Source: a virus
Reading direction: 5' to 3' (one strand)
Virus record (IMG/VR): IMGVR_UViG_3300044946_000094
Location: 1 to 42,395 of that record
Length of the DNA stretch: 42,395 nucleotides
The translations under genes were made by a program, and so were the position numbers. The notes under the pieces were generated by a model. That model made no database searches. It was not told the DNA's origin and saw only the letters and a list, made by a program, of their open reading frames with translations. Of this stretch, positions 1 to 8,464 are shown in pieces. Position 1 is the first letter of the stretch, and every line of letters begins with the position of its first letter.

Positions 1-127
1 TCTCGCGGAACTCCTAGCCAAATATCGACCCATGGCGCCCAAATACTCGTACCCGGTGACGAATACAGCGTTAGCGAACGATGGGCTCGCGCTCATCAAT
101 CTCGCCGATGAGATGATCGCCTACTTC
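1..127. repeat. Terminal direct repeat, left copy (circular closure overlap)
   Basis: Bases 1-127 are identical to 42269-42395. A reading frame runs through the overlap without a break and joins the end of the window to the beginning, so this is most simply the overlap left when a circular or circularly permuted genome is assembled. A length of exactly 127 equals a k-mer size commonly used by de Bruijn graph assemblers (inference). It is not evidence of a biological terminal repeat. Confidence 0.95.
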
Positions 128-1927
128 TCAGGCGCGGGCGGTGGAGGGAGTGGGAACCCGCTTCCAACTTCGGTCTCCGTGTTACCGACCTTGCCAGCGC
201 TTACGAGTCTCGGCGCGACACTCCAAATGACCGCAGTCGTCTTAGACCAAAACCAGAATGTCCTCACGCCTGGAGTTGGTGGGATTCCCGCCTTGGTATG
301 GGCCTCATCGAACACGACAGCGGCGACTGTAAATAGCACAGGCTTGGTCACTGAGACCGGCAACGGTCAGACAATTATCAGCGCGACCTGCGGCGCGCAT
401 GGTGGTGGTACCACAGTTACCTGTTCGGGTGCGGCAACCTTAGTCCCAACGACGGTCACCATCTCGCCAAGTAGCGCATCGCTTACCTCTCAGGGCGCGA
501 CCCAGCAGTTCGCGGCGGTCGTCAAAGATCAGAACGGGAACCCAATGACGCCTGGTTCCGGTGGGATTCCCGCCTTGGTCTGGTCGTCGCTCAATACGGT
601 AGTGGCTACGGTCAACTCTGCGACCGGACTCGCGACCGAAGTCGGGAATGGGACTGCGAGCATCAAGTGCGTCTGTGGTTCAGCGAGCAATACCGCCACT
701 CTGACCTGTAGTGGGGTCGTGACGACGGGGACGCCAACGACCGTCACGGTCTCACCGGTTAGTGCGTCGCTCACGAGTCCCGGATCGACCCAATCCTATA
801 CAGCGGTCGTGCTCGATCAGAACCGGAACGTGATGACCCCAGGCTCCAACGGCTGTCCTACCTTGGTGTGGAACTCCTCGAATGGGGGAAGTGCCACGAT
901 CAATAGCTCGACCGGAGTCGCGACTGAGACGGGCAACGGAACGACGACAATCAGCGCCAAGTGTGGTTCGGCAGTAGGCAACGCGACATTGACCACGAGT
1001 GGAGCGCCGAACGTTGGGAGCAGTGCTGGACCGAACTATCCCGGTGGGATGACGGTCGTGATGGATACCGGCCCACTCTTCCCGACGAGCGCGATCTCCA
1101 ATTCAGGAGCCCAGTACACGAGCGGTGGTAATGTCCCGACCACAATCACGAACGATGGCCCCGCGACCAAGTCGAGTACTGGTGACTGGGCAGGGAACCT
1201 CATTCCGTGTCCCAGCCCCTCAGGGATTCGGTTCGTGTACGATCAGACCCTGCAAGGCGGCAATAGTCCGGTCGTTGCCCTATTCTCGAACTTCGCGAGT
1301 CAGGGTACTGGGAAGTACTACATGTGCCGGAAGATTCGGTTGTCCTCCAACTGGACCTTCTCTGCCGCGACTGGTATCAAGACCGGCGAGCCCCACACGA
1401 GCAATGCCAGCAACAACCACGTCTTCTCGCTGAACGCCACGGGAACCGACGGCAATAAAAGCCCGACCGGCTTCGCCTATTCCGAATTCATCATCCAGAT
1501 CAACGGCCCGCCGAACTACGGAGCGAACGTCCCAGGCGGGCAGGGCGGCGCGAGCGGGAACGGGTTGCCCCCGACGTATGCCGCCATGCCCCAGATCTAC
1601 TCGAACCAGACGATCACGAACGTCGCGGATTCGGTGAACCTCGGGAATTGGTGCCTGGAGGAGTGGCTCATCGTTCCCGAGTCCCCAGTAGGGAACCAGA
1701 ACACGGGTGGCCAGAACGGACAACTGACGATTTGGGTGAATGGGAATCTCGCGTGGACCTCCGTTGGGAAGAACGACGGGACTCCAGGTCAAACCGGCAT
1801 CAACTACAACTCGACCTCTACGCAGGGACTCAAGATCGACCCCACGTACGGAGGGGATCAGCCCACGGATCACCCGCCGGCGATCCAGTACATGGATCAA
1901 GACCAGTTCTTCTTCGCGGTCGCGTAG
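1..1927 (+). CDS. Tail fibre with Big_2-type Ig repeats and lectin-like C-terminus (3' part of a gene crossing the linear ends)
   Basis: The frame is open from base 2 and is continuous with the ORF starting at 42120. The joined protein is 691 aa; an internal ATG at 32 would give 631 aa. Counting from that ATG, residues 1-35 are a second copy of the N-terminal anchor module. About residues 44-325 are three tandem Ig-like repeats of about 93 aa, each with a VS/TVSP start, a DQN turn, VWxSSN and a TGxxTExGNG ending, typical of Big_2/BID_2 domains. The last 290 residues are Gly/Asn-rich with EEWLIV and QLTIWVNGNLAW segments, resembling concanavalin-like lectin or polysaccharide-lyase beta-sandwiches (inference). 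Probable role: host surface binding. The tailspike gene follows 3 bases after the stop. Confidence 0.8.
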   Translation, partial: LAELLAKYRPMAPKYSYPVTNTALANDGLALINLADEMIAYFSGAGGGGSGNPLPTSVSVLPTLPALTSLGATLQMTAVVLDQNQNVLTPGVGGIPALVWASSNTTAATVNSTGLVTETGNGQTIISATCGAHGGGTTVTCSGAATLVPTTVTISPSSASLTSQGATQQFAAVVKDQNGNPMTPGSGGIPALVWSSLNTVVATVNSATGLATEVGNGTASIKCVCGSASNTATLTCSGVVTTGTPTTVTVSPVSASLTSPGSTQSYTAVVLDQNRNVMTPGSNGCPTLVWNSSNGGSATINSSTGVATETGNGTTTISAKCGSAVGNATLTTSGAPNVGSSAGPNYPGGMTVVMDTGPLFPTSAISNSGAQYTSGGNVPTTITNDGPATKSSTGDWAGNLIPCPSPSGIRFVYDQTLQGGNSPVVALFSNFASQGTGKYYMCRKIRLSSNWTFSAATGIKTGEPHTSNASNNHVFSLNATGTDGNKSPTGFAYSEFIIQINGPPNYGANVPGGQGGASGNGLPPTYAAMPQIYSNQTITNVADSVNLGNWCLEEWLIVPESPVGNQNTGGQNGQLTIWVNGNLAWTSVGKNDGTPGQTGINYNSTSTQGLKIDPTYGGDQPTDHPPAIQYMDQDQFFFAVA

Positions 1928-1930
1928 GTT

Positions 1931-3730
1931 GTGCCCACTTTCTCCTACCCCTCGAATCTCCCCGGTCTTCAGAACGAAGGCTCGGCGATCCGTAATGCCC
2001 AGACACTCCTCTCCAACCTCTTCACCATGTCTGGCAATCCATTAGGGCCGATGAGCCAGCAGGGGATAGTCGCCGCGGCCTGTGCCGAGGCCCTCTCAGG
2101 CATTGGGACCACCCAGCAGATCGATGTCAGACAGTTCGGTCAATGGCAAGACGGAGTGAATTGCACCTCGACGATCATTGCAGCACTCACCGCAGCCGGG
2201 ACGAACACCGTTGGAGGCACGCCCTACCCGTTGGGCATCGTCATGCCGACGCTACCCGATCCGTTGGGTGGTGTCTTGCTCTCAGCTGCGATCAATGCGG
2301 GGCCGATCCAGATCCCTACCGGGGTGTCGCTCGTGGGCAGCGGCTGGAAGACGCACCTGACGGTTGATCCCGCCACAGTCACGACCGCAAACACCAACTA
2401 CCACATCTTCGACACGATTGGCACGGTTGGGCAGAATGTCATCGGGAATTTCCAGTGTGATGGCAACAAGGCGAACATCGGGAATATCGGGAACTCGGGG
2501 TTTCAAGCGTTCTACATCCCGAATACCTGCTCCGACATTCTGTTCTACAATCTCTTCGTCCATGACATCCCGAACGGGACGGGGGAGAGCTTTGGGATCT
2601 TAGCTGGTGGGAACCGCATCCTGGTGATGAACTCGACGTTCTACAACATCGTCGGGACCGGCATCAATTTCTCAGGGCCAAACCCAACTCCGCCACAAGG
2701 GTCGGCCGACCGTGGTGCCATCGGATGCGTAGCGTATAACAACACCTGGCAAGGCTTCTCGACGTTTCAGACACAGTACACGTTCTTCGAAGGCTGTCAC
2801 GCGTACGGGAACACGCAGAGAGGATTTGATACCGAGTGGTCCGACAATATCCGCTTCGTGAACTGCCACGCGAGAGGGAACGGCTATCAAGGCTTTGGTG
2901 GGTTCGGTGGCAATTCCAATATCCTCATCTCGGGATGTAGTTCAGTCGGGAACTGCAACGGCACCGAAGCGCAGGACGGGGAGATCGCCTTCTACCCGGG
3001 CACGGACGGGACGAACGTGGCGATGGCCAAGTCCTGCTGGGTGATCGGTTGCAACGTCCAGCCACTTCCCGGTGGCTACGGTCATATCGCTGTGGGAGAT
3101 CGGGCCTCGGGGAACTCGGCAGGGAACCCCAGTGCGATGACGGCCGATGACGCGCAAGTGGGTGTCGGCTTCTACGTCATGGGGCCGGATGTCGAGAAGT
3201 GGAACTACAACGTTCCGAACACACCGTTCAACAACAAGTACGCCCCGTGCGGACTGATTATCCGGACTGGTGCTTCTGGAGGAGCCGCTCCCAGCCAAGG
3301 CGGCCATCCGAGTACGTGGACGCTCGTGAATACGACGGTGAGTGCTGCTCCGTCCGGTGCGCTCTCAACGAACACGGCCAAGACCTTCACGCAGACGGCA
3401 GCCAATAGCACGAGTTCCGCGATCTCAGTTGCAGCCTTCATGCTCAAGGGCTGTCGCTATCGGGTGCACTATCGCATCAAGACGATCGACGCGAACGCGA
3501 CCTGGGAAGTGTCGCTCAACGGGCAGATCAAGCAGGTTCAGATTCCGCACACGACGACGGATTTAGGGGTCTGGTTCGAGGGCGAGTTCATCGTGACGAT
3601 TCCCCCGAGCTTCGCGAACAACTTTCTCCAAGTGCTCACCGTAGCGAATACGGCGAGCGCCTCAGCGGTCGGCGTCGACTACATCACGACCGAGCTTCTC
3701 CCATATTTAGGCGGCCTGAGCGGATCATGA
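1931..3730 (+). CDS. Tailspike, right-handed beta-helix type
   Basis: 599 aa from a GTG start 3 bases after the fibre stop. Residues 1-50 are the shared anchor module (YPSNLPGLQNEGSAI, then PLGPMSQQGIVAAACAEAL). Residues about 55-130 are a linker ending in a loop that leads into the helix. Residues about 160-400 carry the N/G-rich rungs of a parallel beta-helix (DGN-x-x-NIGNIGNSGFQ, NIRFVNCHARGNGYQGFGG, NILISGCSSVGNC), as in pectate-lyase-like depolymerases. The C-terminus (about 440-595) is a beta-sandwich-like region. Expected role: binding and possibly cleaving a surface polysaccharide. Catalytic residues cannot be assigned by eye because tailspike active sites are not conserved in sequence. 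The stop overlaps the next ATG by 4 bases. Confidence 0.82.
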   Translation: MPTFSYPSNLPGLQNEGSAIRNAQTLLSNLFTMSGNPLGPMSQQGIVAAACAEALSGIGTTQQIDVRQFGQWQDGVNCTSTIIAALTAAGTNTVGGTPYPLGIVMPTLPDPLGGVLLSAAINAGPIQIPTGVSLVGSGWKTHLTVDPATVTTANTNYHIFDTIGTVGQNVIGNFQCDGNKANIGNIGNSGFQAFYIPNTCSDILFYNLFVHDIPNGTGESFGILAGGNRILVMNSTFYNIVGTGINFSGPNPTPPQGSADRGAIGCVAYNNTWQGFSTFQTQYTFFEGCHAYGNTQRGFDTEWSDNIRFVNCHARGNGYQGFGGFGGNSNILISGCSSVGNCNGTEAQDGEIAFYPGTDGTNVAMAKSCWVIGCNVQPLPGGYGHIAVGDRASGNSAGNPSAMTADDAQVGVGFYVMGPDVEKWNYNVPNTPFNNKYAPCGLIIRTGASGGAAPSQGGHPSTWTLVNTTVSAAPSGALSTNTAKTFTQTAANSTSSAISVAAFMLKGCRYRVHYRIKTIDANATWEVSLNGQIKQVQIPHTTTDLGVWFEGEFIVTIPPSFANNFLQVLTVANTASASAVGVDYITTELLPYLGGLSGS

Positions 3731-4005
3731 GTTACGCGAGCGCAGTGATCAAAGACGGGCAGGTTGTCGGCGGGATGCTCGCGAGTCCTGAGAACGAGAT
3801 GCATGCTCCCGCTTTGACGGACGCGGTGAAGTCCGAACTCGCGACCGCGATCGCAGCCTTGCCCCGAGATGGCAACCTGCACCTCGTGGAATTGTATCAG
3901 CCGGGGCATTCCGCGGTGAAAGCGGGGACGATCAAGGAAGGGCTTCACGTGAACGGTGTGCACATGCACACGGAAGTGACTTTGGAACCGGACGCGCCCA
4001 CGTGA
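3727..4005 (+). CDS. Small unknown protein, virion operon
   Basis: 92 aa, ATG overlapping the tailspike stop (ATGA). It starts MSYASAVIKDGQVVGGMLAS and contains GNLHLVELY. The pattern of a short beta strand with xDGQV, a helix, then DGxxHLxE is shared loosely with the 68-aa protein at 38944 (VNGQV, DGIAHLFEFE), so the two may be distant paralogues. It is soluble, with no Cys and no membrane segment. Its place between tailspike and portal genes suggests a virion or assembly role, but no function can be assigned. Confidence 0.7.
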   Translation: MSYASAVIKDGQVVGGMLASPENEMHAPALTDAVKSELATAIAALPRDGNLHLVELYQPGHSAVKAGTIKEGLHVNGVHMHTEVTLEPDAPT

Positions 4006-4472
4006 TTTGGCTCGCGGTCTCGGTCTTCTTGATCTGTGCTACGGTGCTTGTCATAGGCTGGCGGGCCGAGCCCCACATCCGCAAGCTGATTACGCTCGCT
4101 GAGCGACCGAAGCCCGACTGGCAGCACGGCGCCTGGCGTACCACAGTGGTGGACGCGGTATCACAAGTCGTCGAAGTCCTGCACGACCGGCCCGCATCAG
4201 TCTTGCCCACGCTCGCCGACAAAGCAGTCCCGTTAGTCGAACGTTGGCTATCCCTGAGAGAGACCGAGTTTGCCGAAGCGCACAAGCCCGCGCCGGCACC
4301 GAAAGAAGTTCCGATCCTACCGCCTGACCTCGTCGCGGCCGCGAACCGGGAATCTGAGCCCTGGGCACGCGAAGCAGCAGCTGCAGCCCTACAAGAGTTG
4401 GGCATCAAGCTGGATGGCGACTGGGGGAAAGTGCGCGCGTATGCTCTAACCGACCCAAGTGGCAATAGCTGA
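4002..4472 (+). CDS. N-terminally anchored membrane protein, unknown
   Basis: 156 aa from GTG 4002, overlapping the previous stop by GTGA. Residues 2-20 (IWLAVSVFLICATVLVIGW) form one transmembrane helix. The rest is soluble and Ala/Glu/Pro-rich, with an APAPKEVPILPP linker near residue 100 and a C-terminal ALQELGIKLDGDWGKVRAYAL helix that could be a binding domain. It overlaps the portal start by 14 bases. Its position just upstream of the portal is unusual for a lysis protein. Function unknown. Confidence 0.7.
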   Translation: MIWLAVSVFLICATVLVIGWRAEPHIRKLITLAERPKPDWQHGAWRTTVVDAVSQVVEVLHDRPASVLPTLADKAVPLVERWLSLRETEFAEAHKPAPAPKEVPILPPDLVAAANRESEPWAREAAAAALQELGIKLDGDWGKVRAYALTDPSGNS

Positions 4473-6933
4473 TAAACTCCCGAAAGACGCACGCAAAAAG
4501 GCCCCCTTAGGGTTACCGAGCGACTCAGGCGACGACTCCGAATACGACTCCTTCGACCCGTCCAAGTTCCTGCCTCAAGAGGAAGTCACAGCGCCAGACG
4601 GGGACGAAGAGACGAGCGATTCCAGTGGCTCCTCAGCCGTGCGCACAGGGCCGAAGGGCATGGACAGCGAGACCGAGGAGGAAGATGATGGGATCGACGA
4701 CCAACTCGACAAAGTCCATGGGCTCGTGCGGGGGAACGTTGACGATCCAGACACGAGACGGGCCATTGCAGCCCTCTACGGTGACGACTGCCCGTTGCTC
4801 TCAGGCGATCCGAATGACGCTGACTGGGTCGCGTGGGGATGGCACCTCTGGAATAACCTGGGACCGGGCCAGCAGGTAGCCGCTCACCTGATGGAACGCA
4901 ATCGGATGTACCGGAAGGGCATGCAGTGGATCAGTGCGATCGGGTTCGGTCCTTGGCGGGAACCGATGAAGGGAGCGGACGAGGCACGGATCGTCTGGAA
5001 CATGATCAAGCCGGCCTTGGATCAGCGCGTCGAGATCATCGCGGAACAGAGACCCGGCTTTCTCTGCGAGCCGGAGCAGTTGGACACGGACTCGAAGAAG
5101 CGCAGTGACGCCCAGCAGCTTGCTCTTGAGTACCAGTGGGAGCAACAGAACATGAGGGCGATTGCCCGGGAGAATGCACACTGGGCGGGGACCGATGGGG
5201 TGACCTTCGGGGAAACCTACTGGGACATCAATGCCGGGCCATGGCAGAAGGTCCCGGACTATCAGGACCCGGACTCTGAGGACGAGCCCAAATGGTCCTC
5301 CCCGATGCCGATGGGCGACCCGAGGACCCGGAATCTTCGCCTAGAGCAGGTACGGGTCAGTACGGAAGCCACGATGACTCGCAAGCCGTGGCTTTGGGTC
5401 GTTCGCGAGAAGATGCCCAAGGCGCAAGCGGTCCGGCTCTTCGGCAAGAAGGTGGCTGACGAGACGGGAAGCTACTCGTACAACGACAACCTCCAGCATA
5501 TCCCAGCCGCGCAGATGGGGTTCTTGCTGCCCGAGCTCGACGAGTTGATGCGGCAGCAGGACACAGTCGACCGGATCACGGTCTACGCAGAGCGCAGTGC
5601 GTATCTCCCCTTCGCCATGCAAATGACGATTGTGGGAGACACGCTCATTGTGCCTCCCATGCCGATCCCGATCGGGAGGGTCCCGCTTTTTGTCTGGCGG
5701 GACGGGTCAACTGATCCCGCGTTCTTCCCACAGGCCGAGATGAATGGGTGGATCAATACCCAGGTGCTCATCAACGCGCTGGTCTCCAAGCTCGTGCAGG
5801 GTATCCGGAAGCACGCCGGGATCAATCTCTTGGCCCGAGAGAACACGATCAGCGGGGAGACGCTGGTCTCGGGCGGCATGAATATCTGGGGTGTGAAAGG
5901 TGGAGGACCCTTACAGGACATTGTGCGGGAAGTGGGAGGCACCCCCGTCTCAACGGACGTGGGAAACGCCATACAGCAGTCAGTCAAGTTCTTTGAACAA
6001 CTCTCGGGCTGGAACGACACGACCCGAGGAAGCTTTTCTGGACAACCGTCGGGACGGGCCATACTCGCGATGCGCGAACAGGTGGAGCGCGTCTTTGCGC
6101 CGATGGTGACAGCCGCTTCCGAAGGTATGTGCGAGTGGGCGGAACTGACCCTAGCGTGGATGAAGTGGGGCTATGATCTGCCCAGGGCTATTCGAGTCTC
6201 TGGCAAGTCCCGTCCTGACTTGGGGCGCCTCATCGTCCAGTCTCAGGACTTCGACGATGTGGCTCAGGTGACGATCAACCCTGAGACCTTGATGCCGATG
6301 CCACGAGCGTTGAGACTCGCCATCCTCGAAGACCTTTACGACAAGCAACTGATCGCACCCAAGGACTACCTGAGACGATTGCCGGCAGCCTACACGGGCT
6401 CGATCGACACGCCGGACGAGGACCAGGAAGCGAGAGCGAACCGAGTGGCTGAGGCTATCAAGAAGACGGGCGACAAACTCGCATTGCCCATCCTCTGGCA
6501 GGACAACGAGGCGATTCACCAGGATGTTCTAGACCGAGAACTCATCCTGGACGACGACATCCCCGAGCCGATTCGGTTGGCTGCCCATCAGCGCTGGGTC
6601 ATGCTCGCGGAGCAAGCCGCTATGAAGCAGGGCGGAGCCACCGAGCCGCCCCCAGGAAGCCCGGACTTAGGCGCTCCACCTCCTCAGCCACCCCCGCCTC
6701 CTCAAGCCCCACAGGGGCCACCAGGGACGCCGCAGCAAGGCCCTCCATCGCAGCAGCCTCCACCCCCAGGACCCCCAAACGCTCCGCAGCAGACGGGCAT
6801 GATGGGTCCGCAGCGGTTCATGGGGCCGGGTAGTGCTCCGGTAGGACCGAATAGCCCCGTTGCATCTCAGGTCTCGCCGATCGACGAGACGAGAGCCGCC
6901 AGCGAATTCGAGAAGAGGGCGACGATACGATGA
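4459..6933 (+). CDS. Portal protein (P22-like)
   Basis: 824 aa from GTG 4459. Portal dodecamers form the DNA channel at the head vertex. The N-terminus (1-95) is acidic and Ser/Asp-rich. The core from about residue 120 has the features of podoviral portals: WNNLGPGQQVAAHLMERNRM, then WISAIGFGPWREP, WNMIKPALDQRVEII and AEQRPGF, and a later GQPSGRAILAMREQVE segment. The last about 80 residues are very Pro/Gln-rich (PPPQPPPPPQAPQGPPG), in place of the helical barrel seen in P22. It is followed by scaffold and coat genes, the normal order. Family assignment is by recognition of these blocks and gene order. Confidence 0.85.
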   Translation: MAIADKLPKDARKKAPLGLPSDSGDDSEYDSFDPSKFLPQEEVTAPDGDEETSDSSGSSAVRTGPKGMDSETEEEDDGIDDQLDKVHGLVRGNVDDPDTRRAIAALYGDDCPLLSGDPNDADWVAWGWHLWNNLGPGQQVAAHLMERNRMYRKGMQWISAIGFGPWREPMKGADEARIVWNMIKPALDQRVEIIAEQRPGFLCEPEQLDTDSKKRSDAQQLALEYQWEQQNMRAIARENAHWAGTDGVTFGETYWDINAGPWQKVPDYQDPDSEDEPKWSSPMPMGDPRTRNLRLEQVRVSTEATMTRKPWLWVVREKMPKAQAVRLFGKKVADETGSYSYNDNLQHIPAAQMGFLLPELDELMRQQDTVDRITVYAERSAYLPFAMQMTIVGDTLIVPPMPIPIGRVPLFVWRDGSTDPAFFPQAEMNGWINTQVLINALVSKLVQGIRKHAGINLLARENTISGETLVSGGMNIWGVKGGGPLQDIVREVGGTPVSTDVGNAIQQSVKFFEQLSGWNDTTRGSFSGQPSGRAILAMREQVERVFAPMVTAASEGMCEWAELTLAWMKWGYDLPRAIRVSGKSRPDLGRLIVQSQDFDDVAQVTINPETLMPMPRALRLAILEDLYDKQLIAPKDYLRRLPAAYTGSIDTPDEDQEARANRVAEAIKKTGDKLALPILWQDNEAIHQDVLDRELILDDDIPEPIRLAAHQRWVMLAEQAAMKQGGATEPPPGSPDLGAPPPQPPPPPQAPQGPPGTPQQGPPSQQPPPPGPPNAPQQTGMMGPQRFMGPGSAPVGPNSPVASQVSPIDETRAASEFEKRATIR

Positions 6934-7067
6934 ATCGCTGCGTTCGGTTCGTCCAGGTCGGTAGCGAGCCGATGGTCTGGAGTCGATCCACTAACCGTGG
7001 CCTTTGGCCAGTGGCACGCAGCCGCATGGCAGGTAGCGGAGTTGAACCGCTCGCGGTCGGGTTATGA
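6930..7067 (+). CDS. Possible small ORF between portal and scaffold
   Basis: 45 codons, ATG overlapping the portal stop (ATGA), starting MNRCVRFVQVGSEPMVW. The overlap is the coupling seen throughout the genome, but the composition (Arg/Gly/Ser, no hydrophobic core) is poor. Its 3' end also coincides with the tRNA-like sequence on the other strand. It may therefore be a chance frame. Confidence 0.25.
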   Translation: MNRCVRFVQVGSEPMVWSRSTNRGLWPVARSRMAGSGVEPLAVGL

Positions 7068-7095
7068 GCCCGTCCTGGACACCGATCCACCTGCG
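7027..7095 (-). tRNA. tRNA-Met (CAT), initiator-like, short D-arm
   Basis: Read on the minus strand. Acceptor CGCAGGT pairs with ACCTGCC, leaving a C1:C72 mismatch. The anticodon arm ACGGG-CTCATAA-CCCGA has three consecutive G:C pairs and anticodon CAT. The variable loop has 5 nt. The T-arm AGCGG-TTCAACT-CCGCT is perfect, the discriminator is A, and no CCA is encoded. The unpaired 1:72 position and the GGG:CCC anticodon stem are hallmarks of bacterial initiator tRNA. The D-arm (GGA-TCGGTG-TCC) is reduced: only 15 nt lie between acceptor and anticodon stems, and position 8 is not T. Total length is 69 nt. It may be functional, degenerate or a tRNA mimic. Confidence 0.5.
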
Positions 7096-7128
7096 ACGAA
7101 TGCACCGAATCTACTAGGAGCGGTCTGA

Positions 7129-8370
7129 ATGGCAACCTTCACGAACCCCGAATTCACCAAAATCAACGACCTCTCGGACGAGGACATCATGGAAAACATG
7201 GTGAACCCCGTCCTAGATGGCGACCATGACAACGCTACTGAGGGCGGCTCGCCCGTCCCAGGCAAGCAAGAGGCGCCGAAACCAGTAGCGAAGCCCGACT
7301 CGGGGAAGGAAGCCGCCAAGCCTGACGAAGCCCCCGCCTTCTACCAGGACGAAACGGGCAAATGGCACCGTCCTGACGGGGAATACGCCTCAGCAGAGGA
7401 AGCGAAGGACGCAGAAGCGGCTCTCGCACCGGAAGGAACACCAGCGGCCGAGGGAAAAGAGGGCGCAGCCGCTCCCGAGACGCCCGCGATCCATGATTAT
7501 CAGCCGGTCAAGACGGCGCTCACTGAATTCGCGATCAAAATCGCCGATGGGACGCCTGTCACCGAGATGCCGGAGCTCAAGCTCTCGTTCAAGGCGGCCG
7601 GGAAGGACTTGACCGATGTCCCGCTCGACAAAGTCGTGAAACTCGCCCAGATGGGCGTCTACAACGAGCAGCAACAGCAGGATTTCACGCAGTTCCGGCA
7701 AGAGAAAGAGCAGGCGATCCAGTACATCCGAGGCTTGGAGCAAACCAACGAGCAATGGAAAGCCTTTTACGAGTCCGTGCTCGTCGATGACAACTTCAGG
7801 GCGCAGGCGCAGCAGCAATATCTCAGAGACAACAGTCCTGAGATGCAAATGCAGCGTCAGCGGCAGCAAATCGAGCAAGAGCGGCAGAACATGGCCGCCC
7901 AGCAGCAGTACAGTCAGGCAGAACAGTACGTCGTAGGTCGTATCGCTCCGACCGTGGAAGGGGTGCAGAAGGCGAACCCGCTGGTCACCGCAGAGGAAGT
8001 CTTGGGGAAGTTCAGCATGTTGACGAGCGGGTTGCTCGTGAACGGCATCATCCCTCCGGACCGACTCTACGATGTCATGGCGCTTGCCGAGAACGCCTTG
8101 CGTCCATGGGCGGAGCAGTTGCAGTCCGAACGCGAAAGCCAGGCTCAGGCCACGACTGCCAAAGCGCGCCGACAGGTCACCGCTGCGCAGGTTCAGGCCA
8201 TGAAGCACAAGCGCGCGCTCGCCGCGATCACTTCCCCCACGACTTCACAAGGCGGAATACCCGCTGCTAGGGCCGCATCGCAAGACGGTGCTACGCCCGA
8301 AGGCGGCTTCAAGTCTGTGGACGAGTGGATGGAGCAAGACGTGGGCATCAAGCCGTGGTCTAAGCGGTAA
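7129..8370 (+). CDS. Scaffolding protein (probable)
   Basis: 413 aa, ATG preceded by CTAGGAGCGGTCTGA, where AGGAG lies at a good distance. The N-terminal 125 residues are acidic and Ala/Pro/Lys-rich (low complexity). Residues about 175-290 are Gln/Glu-rich coiled coil (MQRQRQQIEQERQNMAAQQQ). The C-terminus is basic helical (TAAQVQAMKHKRALAAI), as expected for coat binding. It sits between portal and coat, the standard scaffold position, and has the expected elongated, coiled, low-complexity character. No protease domain is seen. Confidence 0.72.
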   Translation: MATFTNPEFTKINDLSDEDIMENMVNPVLDGDHDNATEGGSPVPGKQEAPKPVAKPDSGKEAAKPDEAPAFYQDETGKWHRPDGEYASAEEAKDAEAALAPEGTPAAEGKEGAAAPETPAIHDYQPVKTALTEFAIKIADGTPVTEMPELKLSFKAAGKDLTDVPLDKVVKLAQMGVYNEQQQQDFTQFRQEKEQAIQYIRGLEQTNEQWKAFYESVLVDDNFRAQAQQQYLRDNSPEMQMQRQRQQIEQERQNMAAQQQYSQAEQYVVGRIAPTVEGVQKANPLVTAEEVLGKFSMLTSGLLVNGIIPPDRLYDVMALAENALRPWAEQLQSERESQAQATTAKARRQVTAAQVQAMKHKRALAAITSPTTSQGGIPAARAASQDGATPEGGFKSVDEWMEQDVGIKPWSKR

Positions 8371-8464
8371 GCCTTAGCGCAGCGCTGACTCTCGCGCTGC
8401 CTCACCCGAATCAATCAGAGGATTACGGGCCACCCTGTAACAGGGGTGCGCTTGTGCACGCCTT
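8371..8464 (+). promoter_or_regulatory. Structured leader of the coat gene
   Basis: This 94-base gap holds two hairpins. One is GCAGCGC (8379-8385) with GCGCTGC (8394-8400), a perfect 7-bp stem with an 8-nt loop. The other is CACCCTGT-AAC-AGGGGTG near 8433-8451. No Shine-Dalgarno lies within 15 bases of the coat ATG; the nearest purine run is CAGAGGA near 8416, upstream of the second hairpin. The leader could control translation or mRNA processing of the most abundant protein (inference). Confidence 0.4.

Noticed and set aside
1-127. End repeat considered as a biological direct terminal repeat
   Set aside because: A coding frame runs through it, and its length fits an assembly overlap; nothing else marks a physical end here.
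1280-1900. 206-codon minus-strand frame opposite the tail-fibre C-terminus
   Set aside because: Val/Arg-rich shadow of the fibre gene; no motif or ribosome site.
6950-7010. Second tRNA-like fold on the minus strand
   Set aside because: A D-arm-like and anticodon-like hairpin (TCGG-CTCGCTA-CCGA) can be drawn, but no T-loop GTTCRA or acceptor stem is present.
7390-8208. 272-codon open frame on the minus strand opposite the scaffold gene
   Set aside because: Leu/Arg-rich antisense shadow of Gln/Glu-rich coding sequence; no ribosome site and no domain.
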